Below are positions 26,695 to 36,633 of a stretch of DNA of 64,000 nucleotides, piece after piece. The position numbers and the translations under genes were made by a program. Position 1 is the first letter of the stretch. Each line of letters opens with the position of its first letter. Source of the stretch: Janthinobacterium sp. 17J80-10 (GTDB lineage: Bacteria > Pseudomonadota > Gammaproteobacteria > Burkholderiales > Burkholderiaceae_D); NCBI RefSeq assembly GCF_004114795.1, contig NZ_CP035311.1, positions 496,001 to 560,000 on the forward strand, given 5' to 3'. The notes beneath the pieces were generated by a model. The model did not search any database. It had not been told where the DNA came from and was given only the letters and a program-made list of their open reading frames with translations.

Positions 26695-26699
26695 GATAG

Positions 26700-27143
26700 T
26701 CAGTTCGTCACTTGTTCGTTGTGCAGCAAGGCGCGGCCGATGTCATTGGCGACAAAGGCGATTGCTTCGCCGGCGATGGACAGTAGCGCGCCGGTGCTGA
26801 TGACGCTGACCGTCACCATGGTGCCAATGCCAACCGATGCTGCCGCGCCCCCCTTGCCGACGACTTCCACGCTGGCGCGCGCGCCATCCGACAGGCGTTC
26901 CAGCACGATCAGCGTGCCGCGCGCGGTGCTTTCGACTGTCTTGACCACCAGTACGGCACCCGACACCGACAGGGCAACGGGCAAGGCGACGATGCCGGAA
27001 ACCGCGGCGCTGCTGCCGGCAATGACCGATGCCACCGGCAGCGCCGAAATGGCGCTTGCGGCCGAGGCGTCATTGTGCGCGTGGGCGTTTGAAAGACATG
27101 CAAGACACAAGGTACTGATGATTGCGGCGTTACGGATTTTCAT
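26700..27143 (-). CDS. small exported protein upstream of the DUF2145 gene
   Basis: 147 residues. A signal peptide (KIRNAAIISTLCLACLSNAHA) is followed by a low-complexity Ala/Val/Ser/Gly-rich chain with several hydrophobic stretches (ALPVALSVSGAVLVVKTV, VGIGTMVTVSVISTGALLSIAG). No known domain. GGAGGA lies six bases before the ATG at 27143, which decides the start over 27170. First gene of a two-gene operon with DUF2145; a joint envelope role is likely but unproven. Confidence 0.75.
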   Translation of the reverse strand: MKIRNAAIISTLCLACLSNAHAHNDASAASAISALPVASVIAGSSAAVSGIVALPVALSVSGAVLVVKTVESTARGTLIVLERLSDGARASVEVVGKGGAAASVGIGTMVTVSVISTGALLSIAGEAIAFVANDIGRALLHNEQVTN

Positions 27144-27233
27144 GGGTTCCTCCTGTGAAGATGAGGTCATTCTTGTCGCCTCCGTCGCGCGGCGCCAGCA
27201 ATAATGATCCAGGTCCGACTATTGGTAGCCGAA

Positions 27234-27252
27234 AGTATCGCCAGGTGATACT
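27234..27252. promoter_or_regulatory. inverted repeat in the promoter region of the XRE regulator gene
   Basis: AGTATC (27234-27239) and GATACT (27247-27252) form a perfect 6-7-6 inverted repeat about 30 bp before the regulator ATG, a common place for an autoregulatory operator. It is short, so chance is possible. Confidence 0.3.
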
Positions 27253-27281
27253 CTGTGCGCAATTGCACGCAGGAGGAAAAC

Positions 27282-28013
27282 ATGAGCACGACCGCCAACC
27301 TCGTTTCGACGCTAAAGGAAGAACTCAAGGCCGCAGGCATCACCTATGCGAAGCTGGCGCAAAAACTCGATATCGCCGAATCGAGCGTCAAGCGCATGTT
27401 TGCCAAGGGCGACATGCCGCTGTCGCGCGTGGATGCCATCTGTTCGGCGATCAAGCTGGACTTTGCCGACCTTGCCCGGCGCGTGGCGGACAGTCAGCCG
27501 CTGCTGGCGGAGCTGACGCTGGCGCAGGAAAAGGCGGTGGTGGCGGATAAGAAGCTCTTGCTCGTGGCGATTTGCGTATTGAGCCAGTGGACGCTGGAGC
27601 AGGTTACCGCGGCTTACCGCATGAATGACGCCGAGGTGATCAAGTGCCTGACGCAGCTCGACCGCCTGGGCATTATCGAACTGCGGCCGCTGAACCGGTA
27701 CCGCCTCAAGCTTGCCAAGACTTTCCGCTGGCGCGCGCACGGCCCCGTGATGGGCTTTTTCCGGGAACATGCGCTCACCGACTATTTTGCCGGCGGCTTC
27801 GACCGGGAAGACGAATCCCTGGTGCTGGTGCATGGCGCCATCAGCAAGAGCCTGGCGCCGGTGTTCGTCGAACGGCTGCAGCGCGTTGCGCAGGATTTCG
27901 CCCAGCAGCACCAGGCTGACCAGAAACTCGGCGAGCAGCACAAGGAAGGCTACACCCTGCTTTTGGCCATGCAATCCTGGGAACTCGAGGCATTCAGGAA
28001 GCTGCGGCGCTGA
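27282..28013 (+). CDS. XRE-family helix-turn-helix regulator
   Basis: 243 residues. The N-terminal HTH_3 domain (LVSTLKEELKAAGITYAKLAQKLDIAESSVKRMFAKGDMPLSRVDAICSAI, about 7-58) has the Xre fold. The remaining 180 residues look like a ligand or dimerisation domain, with a possible second winged-helix-like stretch (TLEQVTAAYRMNDAEVIKCLTQLDRLGIIELRPLNRYRL). The target is unknown; the DUF2145 operon is divergent next to it and is a candidate. AGGAGG precedes the ATG at 27282. Confidence 0.85.
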   Translation: MSTTANLVSTLKEELKAAGITYAKLAQKLDIAESSVKRMFAKGDMPLSRVDAICSAIKLDFADLARRVADSQPLLAELTLAQEKAVVADKKLLLVAICVLSQWTLEQVTAAYRMNDAEVIKCLTQLDRLGIIELRPLNRYRLKLAKTFRWRAHGPVMGFFREHALTDYFAGGFDREDESLVLVHGAISKSLAPVFVERLQRVAQDFAQQHQADQKLGEQHKEGYTLLLAMQSWELEAFRKLRR

Positions 28014-28059
28014 TGCCGCAATTGCGCATAAAATAGCGTGAAAAATGGAGGCTGTGCAT

Positions 28060-28674
28060 ATGGCAGGACCAACGGTGGAGTTTTGGCAAACCCGGTTTGA
28101 ATCGGGCAATGTGCCATGGGATCGTGGCAGCGCAAATCCCCAGCTGGAGCAATGGATTGCGGCCGGAATGATTGGGCCGGGTACCACCATGCTGGTGCCG
28201 GGATGCGGGCGCGGCTGGGAAGTTGCCGCACTGGCAGCGCATGGTGTTCATGCCACCGGGGTTGATTATGCGTCTGGCGCCATTGACGCATGCGCCCGCC
28301 TGCTGCAGTCGCAAGGACTGGCGGCCGAACTGTTCCAGGCCGATGTACTGGATTGGCAACCGGCTGCGCCCGTGGATGCGGTGTATGAGCAGACTTGTTT
28401 ATGCGCATTGCATCCCGACCACTGGCGTGCCTATGCCGATCAATTGCGCGCATGGATCCGGCCAGGCGGGCGGCTCTTTGCCCTGTTTGTGCAAGCCATC
28501 GCGGAAGAGTCCGGGCAGGGATTCGTCAAGGGCCCACCGTATCATTGCGATATTCATGCCATGCGCGCGCTGTTTCCGGCGCGGGACTGGGAATGGCCGG
28601 CGCCGCCTTATCCCCGCCTGGCCTCCAACCCTGCCTTTCAGGAGCTGGCGGTCGTCTTGACCCGGAAGGGCTAG
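28060..28674 (+). CDS. TPMT-family SAM-dependent methyltransferase
   Basis: 204 residues. FWQTRFESGNVPWDRGSANPQL at the N-terminus and LVPGCGRGWEVAALAAHGVHATGVDYASGAIDACAR (SAM motif I and the acidic loop) match the thiopurine methyltransferase group; DAVYEQTCLCALHPDHW is the family's motif IV region. Bacterial members methylate thiols, selenium or tellurium compounds, or halides; the substrate here is unknown. GGAGG lies eight bases before the ATG at 28060, favouring it over 28045. Confidence 0.85.
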   Translation: MAGPTVEFWQTRFESGNVPWDRGSANPQLEQWIAAGMIGPGTTMLVPGCGRGWEVAALAAHGVHATGVDYASGAIDACARLLQSQGLAAELFQADVLDWQPAAPVDAVYEQTCLCALHPDHWRAYADQLRAWIRPGGRLFALFVQAIAEESGQGFVKGPPYHCDIHAMRALFPARDWEWPAPPYPRLASNPAFQELAVVLTRKG

Positions 28675-28787
28675 CTGCTGCCGCGCTGGTGCGCGGATCG
28701 ACGACAAGCGTAAATTTGTCATCAATTTGTCACCAGATGCATTCTTTCCGACATGTACAATCCGCCTGTCGATACAGAAGGATGACT

Positions 28788-29258
28788 ATGCCGTTTCCGC
28801 AATTGCTACAGCTTCTCCTGACGCTGACCTGTGTCTTCGCGCTGGCTTACATGTTTGCCAAAGTCGAGATTCATATCGAAGGCGAGGGTGGCTGGGCAGC
28901 GAACTTGCCGACCTGGCGCATTGAAGAGCATTGGCTGCTCGATATATTCTGGGGCGGGCGCCCCATGACCGGCTACCATGCCTGGGCATTCCCGTTCATT
29001 GCCGTCTTTTTTCATTTCCCGCTGTTTTTCATGGGCGAGTGGTCCTGGCAGCTGGAAGCGCGCGTCCTGGCTTCGATCATGGCATTCTGGATCGTCGAGG
29101 ATTTTCTCTGGTTTATCCTCAACCCTGCCTATGGGTGGAAGCGGTTTCACCAGGATCACGTGTCCTGGCACAAGAACTGGATCGCCGGCGCGCCGGTGGA
29201 ATACTGGATTTTCGCCATCGTCAGCGCACTGCTGTTCTGGTATGCATACCGGGCGTGA
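28788..29258 (+). CDS. small polytopic membrane protein of unknown function
   Basis: 157 residues with three or four hydrophobic segments (LLQLLLTLTCVFALAYMFA, WAFPFIAVFFHFPLFFMGEW, VLASIMAFWIVEDFLWFIL, EYWIFAIVSALLFWYAY). It contains a Trp/His-rich stretch (GWKRFHQDHVSWHKNWIAGAP) that might bind metal or haem, but I do not recognise the family. AGAAGG lies just upstream of the ATG at 28788; the six-base earlier ATG at 28782 overlaps that site. Confidence 0.65.
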   Translation: MPFPQLLQLLLTLTCVFALAYMFAKVEIHIEGEGGWAANLPTWRIEEHWLLDIFWGGRPMTGYHAWAFPFIAVFFHFPLFFMGEWSWQLEARVLASIMAFWIVEDFLWFILNPAYGWKRFHQDHVSWHKNWIAGAPVEYWIFAIVSALLFWYAYRA

Positions 29259-29282
29259 AGGCCGCACCCGGTGTTACTTTCG

Positions 29283-29975
29283 CTAGGACGAAGCTGGCAA
29301 GTCCAGCGCATGGCATACCCGTGCACAGAGTTCTCTGGAAGTGCGCGAAATCACGTCCGCCGGCACGCCGAATTTTTCCGTCAGCCTGGCATGGTCTTCA
29401 AAGCCATATGACACCATGAACGGGTGCAGGCCGGTATTGAGCGCCGCATGGAAATCCTTGTGCTCATCGCCGCAGATGTAGCCGCGCGCCGGATTGATAT
29501 CGAAGCGTTCGCGGATAGCGCGAAATTGCGCCGTCTTTTTTTCTTTCAGCGGTACGTGCACCAGAAAATCGAAAGCATGGATGTCGAGGTCATGGCGCGC
29601 GAACAACTGCCGCAAGGTCTCCAGGGGCTCGTTGGTGATGTTGCGCGTCACCAGGCCAACCATGACATCGGGCGCAGCCACCAGCGTACGGATCAGGTCG
29701 GCAATGCCCGGATACAGGCGCGCTTCCGTGCGGTAGACCTCGGTCAGGGTATCGATCAACTCTGCCCGGCTCTTTTTACGGATGTTTTTCTTGAAGATGG
29801 CGGGGAATTCCTTGATCCCGCCCAGATACTTGAAAAGATTGTGGCGCTTCTGGAAGTGCTCTTCCTCGCCGAGCGACAAGCCATGCCGGTCGAACGCCGC
29901 CTCGATGGCCTGGAAAGCATCGATGGTGGTGCCGTCCGCGTCGAGGATCAGAAGTCGTTTATTGCTTTTATACAT
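29283..29975 (-). CDS. HAD-superfamily phosphatase-like hydrolase
   Basis: 230 residues. Motif I LLILDADGTTID gives the nucleophile and general acid (DxDGT). Motif II is in GLVTRNITN, motif III Lys in PLKEKKTAQF, and motif IV CGDEHKDFHAA. The cap between residues 20 and 90 is helical, like phosphoglycolate-phosphatase-type enzymes. The substrate is unknown. The gene stands alone on the minus strand between two forward genes. Confidence 0.82.
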   Translation of the reverse strand: MYKSNKRLLILDADGTTIDAFQAIEAAFDRHGLSLGEEEHFQKRHNLFKYLGGIKEFPAIFKKNIRKKSRAELIDTLTEVYRTEARLYPGIADLIRTLVAAPDVMVGLVTRNITNEPLETLRQLFARHDLDIHAFDFLVHVPLKEKKTAQFRAIRERFDINPARGYICGDEHKDFHAALNTGLHPFMVSYGFEDHARLTEKFGVPADVISRTSRELCARVCHALDLPASS

Positions 29976-30098
29976 AGGCCTGTGTGCCTTTTGGAAAGCG
30001 GTCCAGGCGAATTATAGAGGTCCGATTATGACGGCTTGATGACAGTGTGTATCATGTCCGGCTACGGGCCTTGGTCTTTCGCGCAAACAGGAGCACTG

Positions 30099-30698
30099 AT
30101 GGAAACACCCGAATCAATCCTGGCATTCTGGTTTGGCACCGCTGCCGACGACGCGGCGGTGGCGGCAGCCCAGTCGAAGCTCTGGTGGGCAAAAGATGCT
30201 GCCACGGATGCGCTGATGCATCAGCGCTTTGAAAGCACACTGGCCATGGCGGCCAGCGGGGCATTGGCTGACTGGGGCGGCACGCCGCAGGGGCGCCTGG
30301 CGCTGATTCTGCTCACCGATCAATTTTCCCGCAACATGTATCGTGATAGTGCTGCTGCATTTGCCTATGACGCACTGGCACTGGCGTGGTGCAGGCAGGG
30401 TCTGGACCTTGGCATCGACCAGCGCTTGCGGCCGATCGAGCGGGTCTTTTTTTACCTGCCGCTGGAGCATTCCGAAACCCTCGACGACCAGGCGTTATCG
30501 GTGGCGCTGTTTGGGCGCCTGCTGCAGCAAGTGCCGCCCGAGCAGCGCACGGTGTTCGAAGGCTTCCATGACTTTGCCGAACGCCATCGCGTCATCATCG
30601 CACGCTTCGGGCGCTTCCCGCACCGTAATGCCATCCTCGGCAGGGCTTCGACTGTCGAAGAAACCGCGTTCCTGCAAGAGAAAGGTTCTTCATTCTGA
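30099..30698 (+). CDS. DUF924-family protein
   Basis: 199 residues matching the DUF924 family: ESILAFWFG at the start, WWAKDAATDALMHQRFESTLAMAASGALADWGGTPQGRLALILLTDQFSRNMYRD, and RVFFYLPLEHSETLDDQ. The fold is TPR-like and helical; biochemical role unknown. CAGGAGC lies seven bases before the ATG at 30099, which is preferred over the frame start at 30036. Confidence 0.85.
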   Translation: METPESILAFWFGTAADDAAVAAAQSKLWWAKDAATDALMHQRFESTLAMAASGALADWGGTPQGRLALILLTDQFSRNMYRDSAAAFAYDALALAWCRQGLDLGIDQRLRPIERVFFYLPLEHSETLDDQALSVALFGRLLQQVPPEQRTVFEGFHDFAERHRVIIARFGRFPHRNAILGRASTVEETAFLQEKGSSF

Positions 30699-30810
30699 AA
30701 ATGGCGCAGGCAGGCAAAACAAGGTAAAACTTGCTTATTTGTCCATAACTAATGCGATAATTGCGTGATATCTCTCATTGCGGGGCGGGTGCGAACCTGT
30801 TGCAGTCACT

Positions 30811-33800
30811 ATGAATGAATCTGCCGGCACAGCATCAATTACAGCAGAGGCGCCCTTGCCCCTAGCACTTTCGCTGGCAAGGCTAGTCAAGCAGGTTCAT
30901 GTACAGCGGCCGTTCCATGGGTGCATCAATCCGTTCACACTGGCGCTGACGCCAGGCTTTGCCGGCACGACGGCGGACGTCCTGCTCGCAAAGGCGGGCA
31001 ATCAGCAGCTGCTGGCGTATACGGCCCCGGAGCAGCTCGGACGCATCGGCAAGACGCCGGATGCACGCAGCGATCTCTATGCCCTGGGCGTGGTGTTGTA
31101 TGAACTCGCCACCGGCCAGGTGCCTTTTCGCGGGAACGACCCGATTGAGCTTGCCCATTGCCATATCGCCCACCTGCCGGTTCCGCCGCAGGAAATCCGT
31201 GCCGATATCGCGCCTGCATTTGGCAACATCATCCTGAAACTGCTGAAAAAAGACCCGGAAGAACGTTACCAGAGCTGCGACGGCCTGATTGCCGACCTTG
31301 CCTATTGCATGGACAGCCTTGCCGATCAGGGGCGCATGCCAGAGTTTGCGCTGGGCCGGCACGACTTTTCCGGGCGCCTGCAATTGCCTGGAAATCTACT
31401 TGGACGAGAAGCAGAAACGCGCACCCTGTTCCAGGCCTACAGCCGCGTCTCGCGCGGGGCAACCGAGCTCGTGCTGATTTCCGGGTATTCCGGCATTGGC
31501 AAATCGCGCCTGGCACGAGAGATTGCACCGACCATTGTGGCCGCCGGCGGCATTTACCTTTCCGGAAAGTTCGATCAATACAAGCGCAATATTCCGTATG
31601 TAACCATCGTCCAGGCCATCCAGGAATTCATCCGGCGCATGTTAAGCGAGCCCGAAGCAAAGGTGGCCGCATGGCGGGCGGCCATACAGGATGCGGTTGG
31701 CAGCCAGGGCAACCTGCTTGTCGATGTGGTCCCGGAACTCACCTATATCATTGGTCCCCAGCAGTCGCCGGCCGTCTTGCTTGACCCCTCCGGGGCGGAG
31801 AACCGGCTCCTGACTGTTTTCCGCAAATTCATCAGCGTGCTCGCAACTGCCGAGCACCCCCTGGTACTTTTCCTCGACGACTTGCAATGGATCGATGCCG
31901 GAAGCCGCAAGCTCCTCGAAGACCTGGTCACGCACGCCGACGTACGGCATCTGCTGCTCATCGGCGCATACCGCAACGAGGAGCTAGACCCGCATCTGGG
32001 GTTTGCCCAGCGCATTGAAACCATCCGCAGCCTGCAGGGCGTCGTCCATGAAATCCACCTGGGCCCGCTTTCCCAGGATATCGCCGGGCAGCTGATCGCC
32101 AGCATGCTGGGGAACACGCCGGCAGAAGCGGCATCACTGACGGCATTACTGCATGCCAAGACGGGTGGCAATCCGTTCTTTATCGTGCAGTTTCTCGCAG
32201 CGCTGTCCGAAGACCGCGCCCTCGAATTCAATCCGCAATCACGCGCCTGGCAATGGGATATCGAGCGCATCCGTGCGATGAGCCTGACGGATAACGTGAT
32301 CGAACTGATGGTGGAAAGCTTGCGCCGCTTGTCGGAAGGCGCGCTGGAGCTGCTCAAGGTACTGGCGTGTCTCGGGACTACGGCGCAAGTCTCGACGCTG
32401 CAAGCCGTTCTTGAAGCACCACCGGAATCGGTCGAGGCGTTGCTGGACGCAGTCGAGCGTACCGGCTTGATCCGCCAGGCGGACGGGCAGGTCAAGTTTG
32501 CCCATGACCGAATCCATGAAGCGGCCTATTCGCTCATTCCCCAAGCCGAACGCGCCGCCCGCCATCTCGAAATTGGCCGGAAATTGCTGTCGCAAGTTGC
32601 GCCGGGCGAACTTGATCAGCGCATCTTCGACCTTGCCTATCACTTTAATGCCGGGCTGGAACTGGTCGCCGACGAGAGCGAAAGAGCCAGCGTTTGCCAG
32701 CTCAACAGGACGGCGGGCGCACGCGCACGGGCATCGGCGGCATTCCAGGCCGCGCGTGATTACCTGGCGCAGGCGATTGCCCTGTTGCCGCCAACGGCAT
32801 GGGAAGACCAGCATGCGGAGGCTTTCGAGCTGCACCTGGACTGTGGCGAATGCGCGTCTGTGATCGGCAACTTCGAGCAGGCCGAGCGCCTGCTGGACAA
32901 GGCTGCGGTGCAGGCACGATCCAACCATGACCGCGCGCGCGTGGCTCGCGTGCGGGCCCGCATGTACCATTTCTGGGCACGCGGGAAAGACTGCATGCGC
33001 GTCGGACTGGAAACGCTAGCGCTGTTTGGCGTGTCGTTCCCGCAGACAGATGAGGCGCTGCATGCGTATGCTGAAAAAAGCCTGCAGGAGCTTGATGCCA
33101 GGATAATGCAACACGGCATCGATGCCCTCATCGACCTGCCCCGGACAACGGATCCTGAAGTGCGGATCGTGATTGGCCTGATGGCGGAATTGCTGACAGT
33201 CGCCTATAGCACGCAGCCTGCAGTTGCCCTGCCTCTGCTGCTCAAGGGGCTTGAGCTATCGCTCACCCTTGGCTATGTCGAAGAATCCTGCGCTCTCTAT
33301 AATAATTACGCGCTCTTGCGCGTCGGGTTGTTCGGCGACCTCGATGCCGGCTATGCCTATTCTGAACTGGCGCTAAGGCTCAATGCGCGCTTCAATGATC
33401 CGAAGCTGCGCGGGCGTCTCATGTATATCTACGGCTATGCGTTTGCCGGCCTGCGCCGGCCATGGCGGCAATGCCTGCCGATTCTGGAAGACGCCTTCAA
33501 GGCATGCTGCGATGCGGGTCATATCGGCTTTGCCGGCGCCAGCATCGATGCCTTCATCTGGACTGCCTGGGAATCTGGATTGCCGTTAGCCACGGTCAAG
33601 GAAATGGCGGCGCCCTATCGCGACCTGTCCCGCGTCACCAATACATTCCAGGCAAACTGCGTCATCGCCATGCTCGAACTGCTGTTCGCCAAGTTACAGG
33701 GCACAGCGGAAAAAGACAGTGATGCCGCTTTCTTAAAACAGATCGATGGCGCAAGCTGGAACTATACGCTAGGGCATTTTTACATTACCCAGCAGATTTC

Positions 33801-36633
33801 CCACTATATCCTTGGCAATTACGACAAGGCACTTGAATCCGCCCACGCTGTCAAGGTCATGCCCGGGTCCCTGCAAGCGCTGACGTCGATGGTGACGCAC
33901 CATTTTTACCATGCGCTGACTCTGACCGCCCTCCATGACCGGGCCACATACGAGCAGCAACAAGACTGGAAAGGGGTGCTGCAGCAGAAGGCTGCCCTGC
34001 TGCAGAAATGGGCAGAGCGCAATCCGGAAAACTATGGCGCCCGGTACAAGCTCGTTGCCGCAGAAATTGCACGCATCGATGGCCAGGCGGAACGCGCCGT
34101 GCAATTGTATGAACAGGCGATCATGCAGGCGCGCGCCAGTAAGAATTTGCATGACGCGGCGATTGCCGGCGAGCTTGCCAGCCGCTACTTCCAGGAACGC
34201 GGCTTGCCCATGACGGCGTCTGCGCATCTTGCCATGGCCCGCAACTGCTGGTTGCGCTGGGGCGCGACTGCAAAAGCCGCGGCATTGCAGCAAGCCTTCC
34301 CTGCGCATGGCTGGGATGCCGCTGAATTCATCCCGGCGTCCACGGCGCAGCCGCCCCGCTTTCCTGACCTGGACATACTGACCGCGGCCAAGGCCGCGCA
34401 AGCCGTATCCGGCGAAATCGAGCTGAACCGGCTGACGCAATCGCTGCTGCGCGCCGTCCTGCAAAACGCCGGCGCAGACCGCGGGGTGCTGCTCCTCTCG
34501 GCCGGCACGGATTACCGGATTGTCGCCGAAGCCGTGACAGACGATGGCGCCATCCATGTCATCCTGAACCAGGCGCCGGTTACGGCCGAAGCGCTGCCCG
34601 GTACGATCCTGCAGTATGTCACGCGTACCGGCGAAAGGATTTTGCTGGACGACGCGACCCAACACCATTCCTACTCCGCCGATCCGTACCTGGAGAAGCA
34701 CCGGCCCAAGTCGCTGTTGTGCCTGCCGCTGCTCAAGCAAGCCAAGCTGGTGGGCGCGCTGTACCTGGAAAACCGGCTGACCGGATCGGTATTCACCCAG
34801 GACCGCCTGGCGATGCTGGAGCTGCTGACAGCACAAGCGGTGATTTCGCTGGAGAATGCAACGCTCTACGACAAGCTGCATACCGAGAACAGCGAGCGCA
34901 AGCGTATTGAGAATGCCCTGAAATCCAAGACGCAGGAACTCGAGGCGCAGGCCTCCTTCATGAATGCGGTGATTGAAAACATTCCGGTCGCCGTGTTCGT
35001 CAAGGACGCGCGCAATGAATTCCGTTATACCCTGTGGAACCGGGCGGCAGAAGAGATTTTCCGGATCCCCAAGGAAGCTGTGCTCGGCAAAAAAACGGAT
35101 GAGATCTGGGCCGACGAAGACATCGCGCAGATACACGCGAGTGATCAGGCCGTCGCCGGGACCAGGCAGCGTATCGACATTCCGGAACAATCCGCATCGA
35201 CCCGGCAGCAGGATACGGTATTGCTCAATACGATCAAGGTACCGATCCTCAACAGGGCCGATGGCGAGGTCGAGTACCTGCTGGGAATCAGCGACGATAT
35301 TACCGAGCGCAAGCGCTCCGAGTCATTGATCTGGCAACAAGCCAATTTCGATTCTCTGACGGGCCTGCCCAACCGGAGTCACTTCCGTGACCGGCTGCTG
35401 GAAGCGATGGGGAAATCCAGGGCGGAAGACAGCAAGATCGCAGTGCTCTTCATCGACCTGGACCGCTTCAAGGAAGTGAATGATTCACTTGGCCATGCCT
35501 GCGGCGACATGCTGCTGGTGGCCGCTGCGCGCCGCATTTCCGATTGCGTGCGCACGGGCGATATCGTGGCGCGACTCGGCGGCGACGAATTTACCGTGGT
35601 GCTTTCACAGCTAGATTATCCCGGCCATATTGAAGAAATCAGCCAGCGCATCATCGATGCACTGGCAGTGCCGTTTCAGCTCGGCAACGACCAAGCCTAT
35701 ATTTCCGCCAGCATCGGCATTACCGTATATCCCGACGATGCCAGCGACATCGATGAACTGGTCAAGCGGGCGGACCAGGCGCTGTATATCGCCAAGGATA
35801 GCGGCCGCAATCAATTCGGTTACTTCACGCCGGCGATGCAGATGGCGGCCATTCACCGCATGCGCCTGACAAACGACTTGCGCGGCGCAATCGAACGCGA
35901 TGAATTGCAAATTTATTTCCAGCCGATCATGGCGCTGGCGACGGGGCGCATTGAAAAAGCCGAGGCATTGCTGCGCTGGCGCCATCCGCAGCTAGGGCTG
36001 ATCGATCCGGCGGAATTCGTGCCGCTGGCGGAATCGAGCGGGCTGATCCTGCATTTCGGCGACTGGGTTTTTCAAAAGGTGGCGCGTGCCGTCAAACACT
36101 GGCGCACGTCGTACTGCGCCAACTTCCAGATAAGCATCAATCAATCGCCGCTGGAATTCCAGCGGCATGACGACCGGTATGCGCGATGGCTCGCCACGCT
36201 GGAAGAACTGGAGATTTCCGGGCAGGGCATGGTGATCGAGATTACCGAAGGCTTGCTGCTCGATGCCAGTTCAAACGTCACTGAAAAATTGCTCAAGTTG
36301 CGACAGGCCGGCGTGCAGGTTGCCCTTGACGACTTCGGCACGGGCTATTCTTCGCTCGCCTATCTCAAGAAATTCCATATCGATTACCTGAAGATCGACC
36401 GGGCATTCACGCAAAACCTGGAAGTGGGGTCCGACAACCTGGCCTTGTGCGAGGCCATCATCGTGATGGCGCATAAGCTCGGCTTGAAAGTGATCGCCGA
36501 GGGTGTGGAAACGCTGCAGCAACATGAGCTGCTGCAGGTGGCCGGCTGCGACTTCGACCAGGGCTACCTGTTTGCGCGGCCGCTGCCCGAGGATGAGTTT
36601 GATGCCATGTTGATGCGATCGCTCGCAGCTTAG
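30811..36633 (+). CDS. giant pseudokinase / AAA ATPase / GAF-PAS-GGDEF-EAL signalling protein
   Basis: About 1940 residues. Residues 20-175 are the C-lobe of a serine/threonine kinase domain: the APE region YTAPEQLGR and SDLYALGVVLYELATGQVPF are present, but the ATP-binding N-lobe is missing and the HxDxKxxN catalytic loop reads HGCINPFT. Next come an AAA_16-type NTPase (Walker A GYSGIGKS about 225; Walker B LFLDDLQWID about 352), a long helical TPR-like region (580-1180), GAF (1200-1355), PAS (1383-1500), GGDEF with intact GGDEF and RxxD inhibitory site (RTGD), and EAL with EALLRW, DDFGTGYSSL and EGVE. Both c-di-GMP domains look active. An earlier TTG (30778) is possible; ribosome sites are weak at both. 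Confidence 0.88.
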   Translation: MNESAGTASITAEAPLPLALSLARLVKQVHVQRPFHGCINPFTLALTPGFAGTTADVLLAKAGNQQLLAYTAPEQLGRIGKTPDARSDLYALGVVLYELATGQVPFRGNDPIELAHCHIAHLPVPPQEIRADIAPAFGNIILKLLKKDPEERYQSCDGLIADLAYCMDSLADQGRMPEFALGRHDFSGRLQLPGNLLGREAETRTLFQAYSRVSRGATELVLISGYSGIGKSRLAREIAPTIVAAGGIYLSGKFDQYKRNIPYVTIVQAIQEFIRRMLSEPEAKVAAWRAAIQDAVGSQGNLLVDVVPELTYIIGPQQSPAVLLDPSGAENRLLTVFRKFISVLATAEHPLVLFLDDLQWIDAGSRKLLEDLVTHADVRHLLLIGAYRNEELDPHLGFAQRIETIRSLQGVVHEIHLGPLSQDIAGQLIASMLGNTPAEAASLTALLHAKTGGNPFFIVQFLAALSEDRALEFNPQSRAWQWDIERIRAMSLTDNVIELMVESLRRLSEGALELLKVLACLGTTAQVSTLQAVLEAPPESVEALLDAVERTGLIRQADGQVKFAHDRIHEAAYSLIPQAERAARHLEIGRKLLSQVAPGELDQRIFDLAYHFNAGLELVADESERASVCQLNRTAGARARASAAFQAARDYLAQAIALLPPTAWEDQHAEAFELHLDCGECASVIGNFEQAERLLDKAAVQARSNHDRARVARVRARMYHFWARGKDCMRVGLETLALFGVSFPQTDEALHAYAEKSLQELDARIMQHGIDALIDLPRTTDPEVRIVIGLMAELLTVAYSTQPAVALPLLLKGLELSLTLGYVEESCALYNNYALLRVGLFGDLDAGYAYSELALRLNARFNDPKLRGRLMYIYGYAFAGLRRPWRQCLPILEDAFKACCDAGHIGFAGASIDAFIWTAWESGLPLATVKEMAAPYRDLSRVTNTFQANCVIAMLELLFAKLQGTAEKDSDAAFLKQIDGASWNYTLGHFYITQQISHYILGNYDKALESAHAVKVMPGSLQALTSMVTHHFYHALTLTALHDRATYEQQQDWKGVLQQKAALLQKWAERNPENYGARYKLVAAEIARIDGQAERAVQLYEQAIMQARASKNLHDAAIAGELASRYFQERGLPMTASAHLAMARNCWLRWGATAKAAALQQAFPAHGWDAAEFIPASTAQPPRFPDLDILTAAKAAQAVSGEIELNRLTQSLLRAVLQNAGADRGVLLLSAGTDYRIVAEAVTDDGAIHVILNQAPVTAEALPGTILQYVTRTGERILLDDATQHHSYSADPYLEKHRPKSLLCLPLLKQAKLVGALYLENRLTGSVFTQDRLAMLELLTAQAVISLENATLYDKLHTENSERKRIENALKSKTQELEAQASFMNAVIENIPVAVFVKDARNEFRYTLWNRAAEEIFRIPKEAVLGKKTDEIWADEDIAQIHASDQAVAGTRQRIDIPEQSASTRQQDTVLLNTIKVPILNRADGEVEYLLGISDDITERKRSESLIWQQANFDSLTGLPNRSHFRDRLLEAMGKSRAEDSKIAVLFIDLDRFKEVNDSLGHACGDMLLVAAARRISDCVRTGDIVARLGGDEFTVVLSQLDYPGHIEEISQRIIDALAVPFQLGNDQAYISASIGITVYPDDASDIDELVKRADQALYIAKDSGRNQFGYFTPAMQMAAIHRMRLTNDLRGAIERDELQIYFQPIMALATGRIEKAEALLRWRHPQLGLIDPAEFVPLAESSGLILHFGDWVFQKVARAVKHWRTSYCANFQISINQSPLEFQRHDDRYARWLATLEELEISGQGMVIEITEGLLLDASSNVTEKLLKLRQAGVQVALDDFGTGYSSLAYLKKFHIDYLKIDRAFTQNLEVGSDNLALCEAIIVMAHKLGLKVIAEGVETLQQHELLQVAGCDFDQGYLFARPLPEDEFDAMLMRSLAA

